From CAZABS01 sp964483635 (GTDB lineage: Bacteria > Patescibacteriota > Minisyncoccia > Moranbacterales > UBA1568): a DNA stretch of 12,456 nucleotides. The stretch's first letter is position 1. Every line of letters starts with the position of its first letter. The notes below the pieces were generated by a model. It did no database searches, was not told the DNA's origin, and saw only the letters and a program-made list of their open reading frames with translations. Below are positions 6,755 to 12,456 of the stretch, one piece after another. The stretch spans positions 1-12,456 of the forward strand of contig CAZABS010000025.1 of assembly GCA_964483635.1 (NCBI GenBank), given 5' to 3'. The translations under genes were made by a program, and so were the position numbers.

Positions 6755-7618
6755 ATGTTAGTCTCAGTGGCAAAACTGTTACGACAAGCACGAGAAGAGG
6801 GATATGCACTCGGGGCGTTTAATACTGCAAATCTCGAAACTTCCCGAGCGATTTTTGAAGCTGCGGCAGAGCTTCGCTCACCGGTTATTCTTCAGATGAC
6901 CGAAAAAACATTTGAGTATGCTGGTGGTCGCGCCATGTATTTTCTCGTGAAACAACTTGGTGATTTTTATTTTGCGGATATACCATTTGGAATTCACCTT
7001 GATCACGGGAGGAATCTTTCTGTCGTGCGGGAAGCATTGGCGATTGGGTTTAAATCAGTGATGATGGATGCCTCGACACTTGACTACGCTACGAATCTTG
7101 AGGCAACCAAGATGATCGTGCACGAGGCACATGCCAAAGGAGCTGAAGTTCAGGCAGAACTCGGCAATGTTCCCTATACGAGCGAAATACCTGATCCAAC
7201 GTCACTCGATTGGAGTCAATACATGACAAATCCGCAGCAGGTTCAGGAATTTGTTGAGGGAACTGGAACGGATGTATTGGCGATCGCCATTGGAAATGCA
7301 CATGGGGCTTTTCCCGAAAGACCAGAACCTGATTATGAAAGACTTGAACATATTCGAAAGTTGGTGGAGGTACCACTCGTTATGCACGGAGCTTCTGATT
7401 GGGATGAAGAGCGCGTCACAAAGGTAATCGAGCGGGGAGTGAGTTGTTTCAATGTCGACACTGCGACCAGAACTGCTTTTGTCGCAGCGCTCCAGGAGAC
7501 GCTCCGTGAACATCCTGAGGAAAAAGATATTCGTAAAGTGCTTCGTCCAGCTAAGGAAGCCTTTCGTGAAGCGGTGAAGCAAAAGATGCTCCTCTTCAGA
7601 AGTTCTCATAAAATATAA
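6755..7618 (+). CDS. fba: Class II fructose-bisphosphate aldolase
   Basis: This zinc-dependent aldolase splits fructose 1,6-bisphosphate into the two triose phosphates, or joins them in gluconeogenesis. The 287-residue length fits class IIB. GAFNTANLE near 20-28 starts the barrel, HLDHG at 81-85 holds catalytic D83 and zinc ligand H84, E135 lies in VQAELG, and the other zinc histidines are H183 (GNAHGAFP) and H211 (MHGASDW). NVDTATR at 234-240 binds phosphate. The usual glycine-rich stretch after ELG (often GGxED) is replaced by NVPYTSEIPDPT, a divergence in a surface loop. The start lies three bases after the tpiA stop, without a Shine-Dalgarno site, so translation is probably coupled. A sugar bisphosphate aldolase of a related specificity (tagatose) is possible but less likely beside tpiA and gap. 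Confidence 0.92.
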   Translation: MLVSVAKLLRQAREEGYALGAFNTANLETSRAIFEAAAELRSPVILQMTEKTFEYAGGRAMYFLVKQLGDFYFADIPFGIHLDHGRNLSVVREALAIGFKSVMMDASTLDYATNLEATKMIVHEAHAKGAEVQAELGNVPYTSEIPDPTSLDWSQYMTNPQQVQEFVEGTGTDVLAIAIGNAHGAFPERPEPDYERLEHIRKLVEVPLVMHGASDWDEERVTKVIERGVSCFNVDTATRTAFVAALQETLREHPEEKDIRKVLRPAKEAFREAVKQKMLLFRSSHKI

Positions 7619-7628
7619 ATACACTCGT

Positions 7629-8630
7629 ATGGCAGTGAAAATTGCAATTAATGGGTTCGGAAGAATTGGCAGGGCTGCTTTCAAAATTGCTCTCGAAAAA
7701 CCGAATCTTGAAGTGGTAGCAATTAACGATCTCACCGAACCAAAGGTGTTGGCACATCTTTTGAAATATGACACAGCCTATGGTGCCTATGCGAGAACAG
7801 TTACTGCGACCAATGCTGAACTCGTCGTCGATGGGAAAGCCTATCCTGTTTCCGCTGAACCAGATCCGAAGAAGCTTCCTTGGGGAAAGTTCGGGGTGGA
7901 TATTGTTCTTGAATGTACCGGACGTTTTACGGATAAATCGGGTGCGAGTCAGCATCTTGAGTCAGGAGCAAAAAAAGTTATTCTCTCGGCTCCCGTGAAA
8001 GGTGATGACGGTTCCGTTCCGACGTATCTCATTGGCGCGAATGTTGAGCGCTATCAAGGAGAAACCGTCATTTCAAATGCTTCTTGTACGACGAATTGTC
8101 TCGCGCCAGTTGCAAAAGTAATTGAGGATACATTTGGGATTGCGAAAGCACTCATGACAACCATTCACTCATACACAGCTGATCAGAATCTCCAAGATGG
8201 TCCACATAAGGACTTGCGACGGGCACGAGCTGCAGCGCAGAATATGGTACCAACAACAACCGGTGCAGCTCTGGCGGTGACCGAGGTGATGCCTGAGCTT
8301 ACAGGTCTTTTTGATGGACTTTCTGTGCGGGTGCCGACCATGGTAGTTTCAATTACTGATTTTACCTTTGTTCTTAAAAAGAAATCAACTCGTGAAGAAA
8401 TTAATGCAGCGCTCGTTGCGGCAAGTCAGGATCCACGGTATGCCGGAATTTTGGTGGTGACTGAAGCCCCACTTGTTTCATCTGACTTTATTGGAAATCC
8501 CGCTTCCGTAACGGTAGACTTAGCTCTCACAAAAGTGATTGATGGTGATCTGGTGAAAATTGTCGCGTGGTATGATAACGAATGGGGGTATTCCAATCGT
8601 CTCGTCGAAATGGCAGAGCGAATTGGTTAA
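7629..8630 (+). CDS. gap: Glyceraldehyde-3-phosphate dehydrogenase, type I
   Basis: Gap oxidises glyceraldehyde 3-phosphate to 1,3-bisphosphoglycerate with phosphate and NAD. The 333-residue product is full length. It shows the Rossmann start INGFGRIGR (7-15), AINDLT at 31-36 with D34 as the NAD-selecting acid, SNASCTTNCLAPVAK at 149-163 with catalytic C153, H180 in TTIHSYT, and WYDNEWGYSNR near 314-324. All expected residues are present. It begins ten bases after fba and is followed after three bases by the D-aminoacylase-like gene, so it is inside one transcription unit with tpiA and fba. phosphoglycerate kinase is not in the window. Confidence 0.97.
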   Translation: MAVKIAINGFGRIGRAAFKIALEKPNLEVVAINDLTEPKVLAHLLKYDTAYGAYARTVTATNAELVVDGKAYPVSAEPDPKKLPWGKFGVDIVLECTGRFTDKSGASQHLESGAKKVILSAPVKGDDGSVPTYLIGANVERYQGETVISNASCTTNCLAPVAKVIEDTFGIAKALMTTIHSYTADQNLQDGPHKDLRRARAAAQNMVPTTTGAALAVTEVMPELTGLFDGLSVRVPTMVVSITDFTFVLKKKSTREEINAALVAASQDPRYAGILVVTEAPLVSSDFIGNPASVTVDLALTKVIDGDLVKIVAWYDNEWGYSNRLVEMAERIG

Positions 8631-8633
8631 TCT

Positions 8634-10226
8634 ATGTACGATGTCCTCATCAAAAATGGCACCCTTATTGATGGCTCTGGAGCACCGATGTTTCTGGGAA
8701 ATATTGCGCTGAAAGACGAGAAAATTGTTGCGCTGGGGAAAGTTGATGGATTGTCAGAAAGAGTCATTGATGCAACCGGGAAATATATTACCCCGGGATT
8801 TATTGATGTGAACAATCACTCGGATACATACTGGCAACTGCTCTCTGAACCGGCGCTCGAGAGTCTCTTGCGTCAGGGAGTGACGACCGTGATTGGGGGG
8901 AACTCAGGTTCATCACTCGCACCGCTTGCAAGGCCCGATATTATCCGCTCTATCCAAAAATGGACTGATATCAATAAGATAAACTTTAGCTGGCTTTCGA
9001 TGCAAGAATTTTTTGATGTGATTGAGAAGCGTCGGCCAGCACCAAATTTTGCTTCTTTGGTGGGACACGGCACACTTCGTCGTGGCGCAATGCAAGATGA
9101 AACACGGCCTATCAAGGATAGCGAGGTGGAACTCATGGAACGAATGCTTTCGTTGGCGCTCAAGCAAGGAGCTATTGGTTTTTCTACCGGACTGATGTAT
9201 ACGCATGCGCGGGGAGCGAGCGTTCATGAAGTATCGCGTTTAGTTGAACTGACTGCTGAGACGAAGGGAGTGTACGCGACGTATGTACGTGATGAAGCCG
9301 AGGGATTAGTGAAAGCCGTCGAAGAAGCAATTATGGTTGCTCGGAAAACGAATGCTCCGCTCCATATCTCACATCTTAAGGCTGTTGGGAAAAAGAATTG
9401 GCCGCTCATGGACGAAGTGTTCAATCTCATTGAGACGGCTGCATTAAATGATGTCGCTATCACGTTTGACGTGTATCCGTATACGGCGACTGGTTCCGTC
9501 CTCTACACCTTTCTTCCGACCTGGATTACGGAAAACGGACGCAAGCTCATGCTCTCTCGTCTGCGTGACGCTGATATTCGCAATACGGTAATTGCGGAAA
9601 TGAAAAAAAATGAAACGGATTATTCTGCTATGACGCTTTCTGTTACCGCACTTAGCAAGATGCTCACCCGAAGGAAAATTTCTGAAATCGCTGATATGCA
9701 TGGGAAGAGTGCCGAAGAAGTGATCGTTGATGTGCTCTTGGCGAGTGAAGGGCGAGCGATTGTCTCGATTGAAACGCTTTCTCCAAAAAATGTCGAAAAA
9801 GCAGTGCAACACCCATTCTCGATTATTAGCTCAAATGGTGTCGGGTATAACTTAGCTCACGCGGAAACGGGTGAAGCGGTGCACCCACGGAATTTTGGGA
9901 CTTTTCCAAAGGTATTCGCTGATTATGTCCGTGGGAAGAAGTCATTATCCTGGGAGGAGGCAGTGCATAAAATGACGGGTAAACCAGCCCAGAAGTTCCG
10001 TCTCAAAAAGCGCGGGCTTCTTCAGGAGGGGTATATTGGAGATATCGTCATTCTTGATCCTCAACAGGTAGAGGATCGCTCTACAATGGAAGAGCCCTAT
10101 CAGTATCCAGTGGGAATTCCATGGGTACTCGTAAATGGAGTTCCGGTTATTGAAGATGGGGTATATAATGGCAAGCGACCCGGGGAGGTGATCCGAGAGG
10201 CGAGTCATTCCTGGCTCAACTGGTAA
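8634..10226 (+). CDS. N-acyl-D-amino-acid deacylase-like protein, likely pseudoenzyme
   Basis: The 530-residue protein matches the D-aminoacylase branch of the amidohydrolases over its whole length: DVLIKNGTLIDGSG at the start, TGKYITPGFIDV near 48-59, GHGTLRRGAM near 144-153, FSTGLMYTHARGA near 183-195, HISHLKAVG at 244-252, and HPRNFGTFPKVF near 417-428. That family hydrolyses N-acyl-D-amino acids with zinc bound by H67, H69, C96, H220, H250 and D366 (Alcaligenes numbering). Here the aligned residues are N60, H62, S91, Y217, H247 and N401, so four of six are replaced, including the catalytic aspartate. The frame is intact, so this is not random decay. It may have lost hydrolysis and gained a binding or other role. 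It is the last gene of the glycolysis unit, three bases after gap, just before the terminator and murD. Confidence 0.85.
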   Translation: MYDVLIKNGTLIDGSGAPMFLGNIALKDEKIVALGKVDGLSERVIDATGKYITPGFIDVNNHSDTYWQLLSEPALESLLRQGVTTVIGGNSGSSLAPLARPDIIRSIQKWTDINKINFSWLSMQEFFDVIEKRRPAPNFASLVGHGTLRRGAMQDETRPIKDSEVELMERMLSLALKQGAIGFSTGLMYTHARGASVHEVSRLVELTAETKGVYATYVRDEAEGLVKAVEEAIMVARKTNAPLHISHLKAVGKKNWPLMDEVFNLIETAALNDVAITFDVYPYTATGSVLYTFLPTWITENGRKLMLSRLRDADIRNTVIAEMKKNETDYSAMTLSVTALSKMLTRRKISEIADMHGKSAEEVIVDVLLASEGRAIVSIETLSPKNVEKAVQHPFSIISSNGVGYNLAHAETGEAVHPRNFGTFPKVFADYVRGKKSLSWEEAVHKMTGKPAQKFRLKKRGLLQEGYIGDIVILDPQQVEDRSTMEEPYQYPVGIPWVLVNGVPVIEDGVYNGKRPGEVIREASHSWLNW

Positions 10227-10236
10227 CACGAGAGCG

Positions 10237-10272
10237 GAAGAAGTGTTCTTGAGGGAACGGCTTCTTTCTTTC
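10237..10272 (+). terminator. Rho-independent terminator of the glycolysis unit
   Basis: Positions 10238-10248 pair with 10255-10266 (one bulged G at 10260) over a six-base loop (TTGAGG), and a T-rich tail TTCTTTC overlaps and follows the stem. It begins 11 bases after the stop of the deacylase-like gene and separates the unit from murD. Confidence 0.6.
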
Positions 10273-10305
10273 CATGGGACTGTATTTCCTCAATGAAGCA
10301 AACCT

Positions 10306-11703
10306 ATGATTTCCAAAGATTTTTTTCACGGGAAGCGTATCACGGTTTTTGGGTTGGGACTCAATTCTGGTGGAGTTGGAACGGTGGATTTCTTAGCCAA
10401 GCATGGGGCGAAAGAAATAATCGTTACCGATATTAAAACGAGAGAAGAATTGGCTCCTTCTCTTGAGAAACTCAAAGGATATAAAAATATCACATTAATT
10501 ATCGGACAACATCGGCCGGAGGATTTTTCGCATGTTGATATGGTGATCAAGAATCCGTTGATTCCTTGGACCAATGAATATGTCAAAATTGCTGAGCAAG
10601 CGCATGTTCCAGTTGAAATGGATGCAAGTCTTTTTTTCCAGCTTATCCCATCCGGAGTAAAGGTGATTGGTGTTACGGGGAGCAAAGGGAAAACAACGAC
10701 TGCTACTCTTCTGGCACATATCTTAGAAAAAGCAGGGGAAAAAGTGGTGCGGGTAGGGATTGGACAGGAAGCAGTGCTCGGAAAACTCGATCAGGTGACG
10801 CTCGGGCAGAGTGTGGTATTTGAGCTCTCATCATGGCGCCTCTCTTCGCTCCATCGGATACAAAAAAGCCCCGAGATAGCCGTGGTGACCAATATCTATC
10901 CTGACCACCTCAATTATTATCGAACGATGGAGGCATACATACATGACAAAGAGGCTATTTTTGCATACCAAAAACAAACAGGAAAGGTAATATTCAATGC
11001 GAGAAATACCGAGACGGTCGCGATGGCTGAACGAGCGCCTGGAGCAAAGTACTTCTTTTCGGGCACAGAGGACACTTTGGCACAGGCCACTTTGCAAGCT
11101 GACGAGCTCTCTTTTCGTTTTCCTGATCAGTTAGATCAGCAGATTTCTTTGACTGGAACGAAACTTTTTGGGCAGCATAATCAAGAAAATATTCTGGCAG
11201 CAGGTCTCGCGGCGAGAATTTTTGGAATTGCTCCAGAAACAATTGAGAAGGGAATACTGAGTTTTCCGGGAGTACCTCATCGGTTTGAGTTTATCCGTGA
11301 GGTTGGAGGGGTAAAGTACATCAATGATACCGCTGCAACCATTCCGGAAGCGACCGTTGCCAGTTTGCGGGCTATTGATACGCCGGTTATCCTCTTGGCC
11401 GGAGGATCAGACAAACAACTACCACTCGACACATTAATCGAAGCAATCGTGACGCGTGCCAAACACACCATCTTGTTTCAAGGTGATGCAACCAAAAAAA
11501 TTCTGGCTCAGCTCAAGACGAGGAATCTGAATGAAGAGCCACTCATTGTTGATTCAATGCAAAAAGCTGTTTTGGCAGCTTCTCGAATGGCCGGGGTTGG
11601 TGATACGGTACTCCTTTCGCCGGGGTGTGCATCGTTTGGGATGTTTCAAAATGAATTTGACCGCGGAGAACAGTTCCGTGCGAGTGTTTTGGCTTTATCG
11701 TAG
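10306..11703 (+). CDS. murD: MurD-type Mur ligase (UDP-MurNAc-L-Ala glutamate ligase)
   Basis: MurD adds D-glutamate to UDP-MurNAc-L-alanine with ATP, a cytoplasmic step of peptidoglycan synthesis. The 465-residue product has three domains in the expected order: an N-terminal UDP-binding domain (FGLGLNSGGVGTVDFL, 15-30), the ATPase domain with GVTGSKGKTTTA at 122-133, FELSSWRL at 172-179, DHLNYY near 200-205 and K215, and a C-terminal domain with PHRFE (324-328), NDTAATIPEAT at 340-350, AGGSDK at 365-370 and LSPGCASFGMF at 437-447. Against E. coli, NDSKATN has become NDTAATI and the C-terminal ASLDQF has become ASFGMF, both near the glutamate site. Substrate stereochemistry or specificity may differ, so the function is inferred from family. 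ATG 10306 has no Shine-Dalgarno site and no clear promoter is visible in the 79-bp gap. Confidence 0.87.
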   Translation: MISKDFFHGKRITVFGLGLNSGGVGTVDFLAKHGAKEIIVTDIKTREELAPSLEKLKGYKNITLIIGQHRPEDFSHVDMVIKNPLIPWTNEYVKIAEQAHVPVEMDASLFFQLIPSGVKVIGVTGSKGKTTTATLLAHILEKAGEKVVRVGIGQEAVLGKLDQVTLGQSVVFELSSWRLSSLHRIQKSPEIAVVTNIYPDHLNYYRTMEAYIHDKEAIFAYQKQTGKVIFNARNTETVAMAERAPGAKYFFSGTEDTLAQATLQADELSFRFPDQLDQQISLTGTKLFGQHNQENILAAGLAARIFGIAPETIEKGILSFPGVPHRFEFIREVGGVKYINDTAATIPEATVASLRAIDTPVILLAGGSDKQLPLDTLIEAIVTRAKHTILFQGDATKKILAQLKTRNLNEEPLIVDSMQKAVLAASRMAGVGDTVLLSPGCASFGMFQNEFDRGEQFRASVLALS

Positions 11704-11729
11704 GAAGAATTTTCCCGCGAAAAATAGAA

Positions 11730-11762
11730 GTGAATCCGTTGTGGAATAATTCAGTGATTCAC
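11730..11762 (+). other. Stem-loop between murD and the last gene
   Basis: GTGAATC (11730-11736) pairs with GATTCAC (11756-11762) with a 19-base loop that contains a smaller palindrome, GAATAATTC (11744-11752). No T-run follows; CCCCCC follows instead. It could be a weak terminator of murD or an operator next to the promoter at 11773-11790. The rest of 11704-11772 shows only an AT-rich TTTTC/GAAAA inverted repeat at 11710-11723. Confidence 0.3.
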
Positions 11763-11772
11763 CCCCCGAAAA

Positions 11773-11790
11773 TGCTATAATACCTCTGTA
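11773..11790 (+). promoter_or_regulatory. Extended -10 promoter of the last gene
   Basis: TG (11773-11774), one base, then a perfect TATAAT (11776-11781), followed by ACCTCTGTA. It matches 4103-4120 at 15 of 18 bases. The -10 begins 32 bases before ATG 11808. A convincing -35 is not seen, as is usual for extended -10 promoters. Confidence 0.7.
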
Positions 11791-11807
11791 TCCTCAAACA
11801 AAATTTG

Positions 11808-12456
11808 ATGCGGTTTCGGGTCTCAATTCTCATCCTTGCTCTCGTTCTCATCCCAGCTTTTAGCTGGCTCTTTTGGCAAATCTCTCAGCCGGAAACCATC
11901 TCAGAAAGCCTCGAATCATTCGGAAAACTCGGGGATTCTATCAAAGAGAGCGTTACCTCACTTCCAACTATTGCACCAGCCAAAGCCGATTCAGGGTATA
12001 CCGTAAAGGATGAGGGGCAGAATGCTATCAAGATCTCCTACGCCAATGAAGATGAATCTCAAAAGCTTAACAGCTCATCAGCTGAAAAGCTTTCTCTTTC
12101 TTTCCCCAAAGATCCGAGCAAAGGAAGTCTGGAAGTCAAACTTCCTAGTGACAAGACTTTTTCTTTTCAATCCCTCGAGTCTACCTCATACACTTCATCT
12201 GTCGTGACAGGAGATGAACCTGTGAGCAACTTGGAAGCCGGACTTCCAAGTGGAGGGAAGAGCTTATTGGAGCGGATATTTCCCGAGAAAGAAGCCAAGT
12301 ATCTGAGATACGAATCTGAAGACGGACGAAAGCTCCTCTACTACTCCTACCAATCAGACGGTACTACCGGAGAAAAGACCCTCAAACATTGGACCATCTA
12401 TCGAAGAGGTGAGGGGAATGAAAAAGAAACCTACTCCTTTGACCATGCTCTCCTCA
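11808..12456 (+). CDS. Membrane-anchored or secreted protein, partial (3' end outside window)
   Basis: The frame is open from ATG 11808 to the window end, 216 codons, and begins 18 bases past the conserved promoter segment. Residues 5-23 form one hydrophobic segment after a short basic start (MRFR), so it is a signal peptide or an N-terminal anchor; no lipobox cysteine follows. The rest is exported-looking: rich in Ser, Glu, Lys and Tyr, without any cysteine, with low-complexity acidic and serine stretches (ISESLESFG, NSSSAEKLSLSFP) and beta-like segments (GSLEVKLPSDKTFSF). Near the edge is a tyrosine-rich piece (KLLYYSYQSDG) that may start a folded domain. I do not recognise a family. It may be a large surface protein. 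There is no Shine-Dalgarno site before the ATG. Confidence 0.75.
   Translation, partial: MRFRVSILILALVLIPAFSWLFWQISQPETISESLESFGKLGDSIKESVTSLPTIAPAKADSGYTVKDEGQNAIKISYANEDESQKLNSSSAEKLSLSFPKDPSKGSLEVKLPSDKTFSFQSLESTSYTSSVVTGDEPVSNLEAGLPSGGKSLLERIFPEKEAKYLRYESEDGRKLLYYSYQSDGTTGEKTLKHWTIYRRGEGNEKETYSFDHALL

Noticed and set aside
7202..7774. 190-codon minus-strand reading frame
   Set aside because: It lies opposite fba and gap, has no recognisable motif and is explained as a shadow of two strongly conserved genes.
11531..11749. 72-codon frame overlapping the end of murD
   Set aside because: It is out of frame inside the conserved C-terminal motif of murD and has no promoter or SD of its own.
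12010..12207. 65-codon frame near the right end
   Set aside because: It is a shadow within the 11808-12456 gene in another frame, without a start signal.
1..12456. Alternative code with TGA as glycine (Gracilibacteria, Absconditabacteria)
   Set aside because: TGA ends gene 1, adk and map at the expected protein lengths and no in-frame TGA occurs in any gene, so the standard code applies.

Overview
The window reads as bacterial chromosome with about twelve protein genes, all on the + strand, tightly packed and in the standard code (TGA ends gene 1, adk and map). I infer, at moderate confidence, a member of the Candidate Phyla Radiation / Patescibacteria. The reasons are short divergent versions of core enzymes, a broken-up spc ribosomal operon (secY, adk and map without ribosomal protein genes), glycolytic genes in one tight cluster, and almost no Shine-Dalgarno sites. 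No rRNA or marker gene here can settle the lineage. I see no tRNA, rRNA, CRISPR array, insertion sequence or attachment site.

Layout. 1-113 holds two stem-loops ahead of a small unknown gene (114-539). 540-722 holds three consecutive stem-loops, the last with a T-run like a terminator. A promoter at 723-751 then drives secY (777-2048). After 132 bp with a stem-loop come adk (2181-2855), map and ruvX, joined by 4-bp ATGA overlaps. An extended -10 promoter at 4103-4120 opens a second unit: GT2 glycosyltransferase, galT-like gene, tpiA, fba, gap and a D-aminoacylase-like gene. It closes with a stem-loop terminator at 10237-10272. murD (10306-11703) follows. A second, nearly identical extended -10 promoter at 11773-11790 drives a membrane-anchored or secreted protein that runs off the right edge (11808-12456).

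How the genes work together. secY supplies the protein-conducting channel, map trims N-terminal methionines, adk balances adenine nucleotides, and ruvX is a Holliday-junction resolvase-like or rRNA-processing nuclease. tpiA, fba and gap form the triose core of glycolysis. galT and the glycosyltransferase would link sugar phosphates to glycan building. murD belongs to peptidoglycan synthesis.

The main oddities are in conserved residues. The D-aminoacylase-like protein has lost four of the six classical metal or catalytic positions and looks like a pseudoenzyme or a repurposed enzyme. The GalT-like protein lacks the usual metal-binding cysteines and histidines. Adk has changed AMP-pocket residues. 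Three promoters share the same -10 to ATG distance (31-32 nt), and two share 15 of 18 bases. Only the first gene has a good Shine-Dalgarno site.
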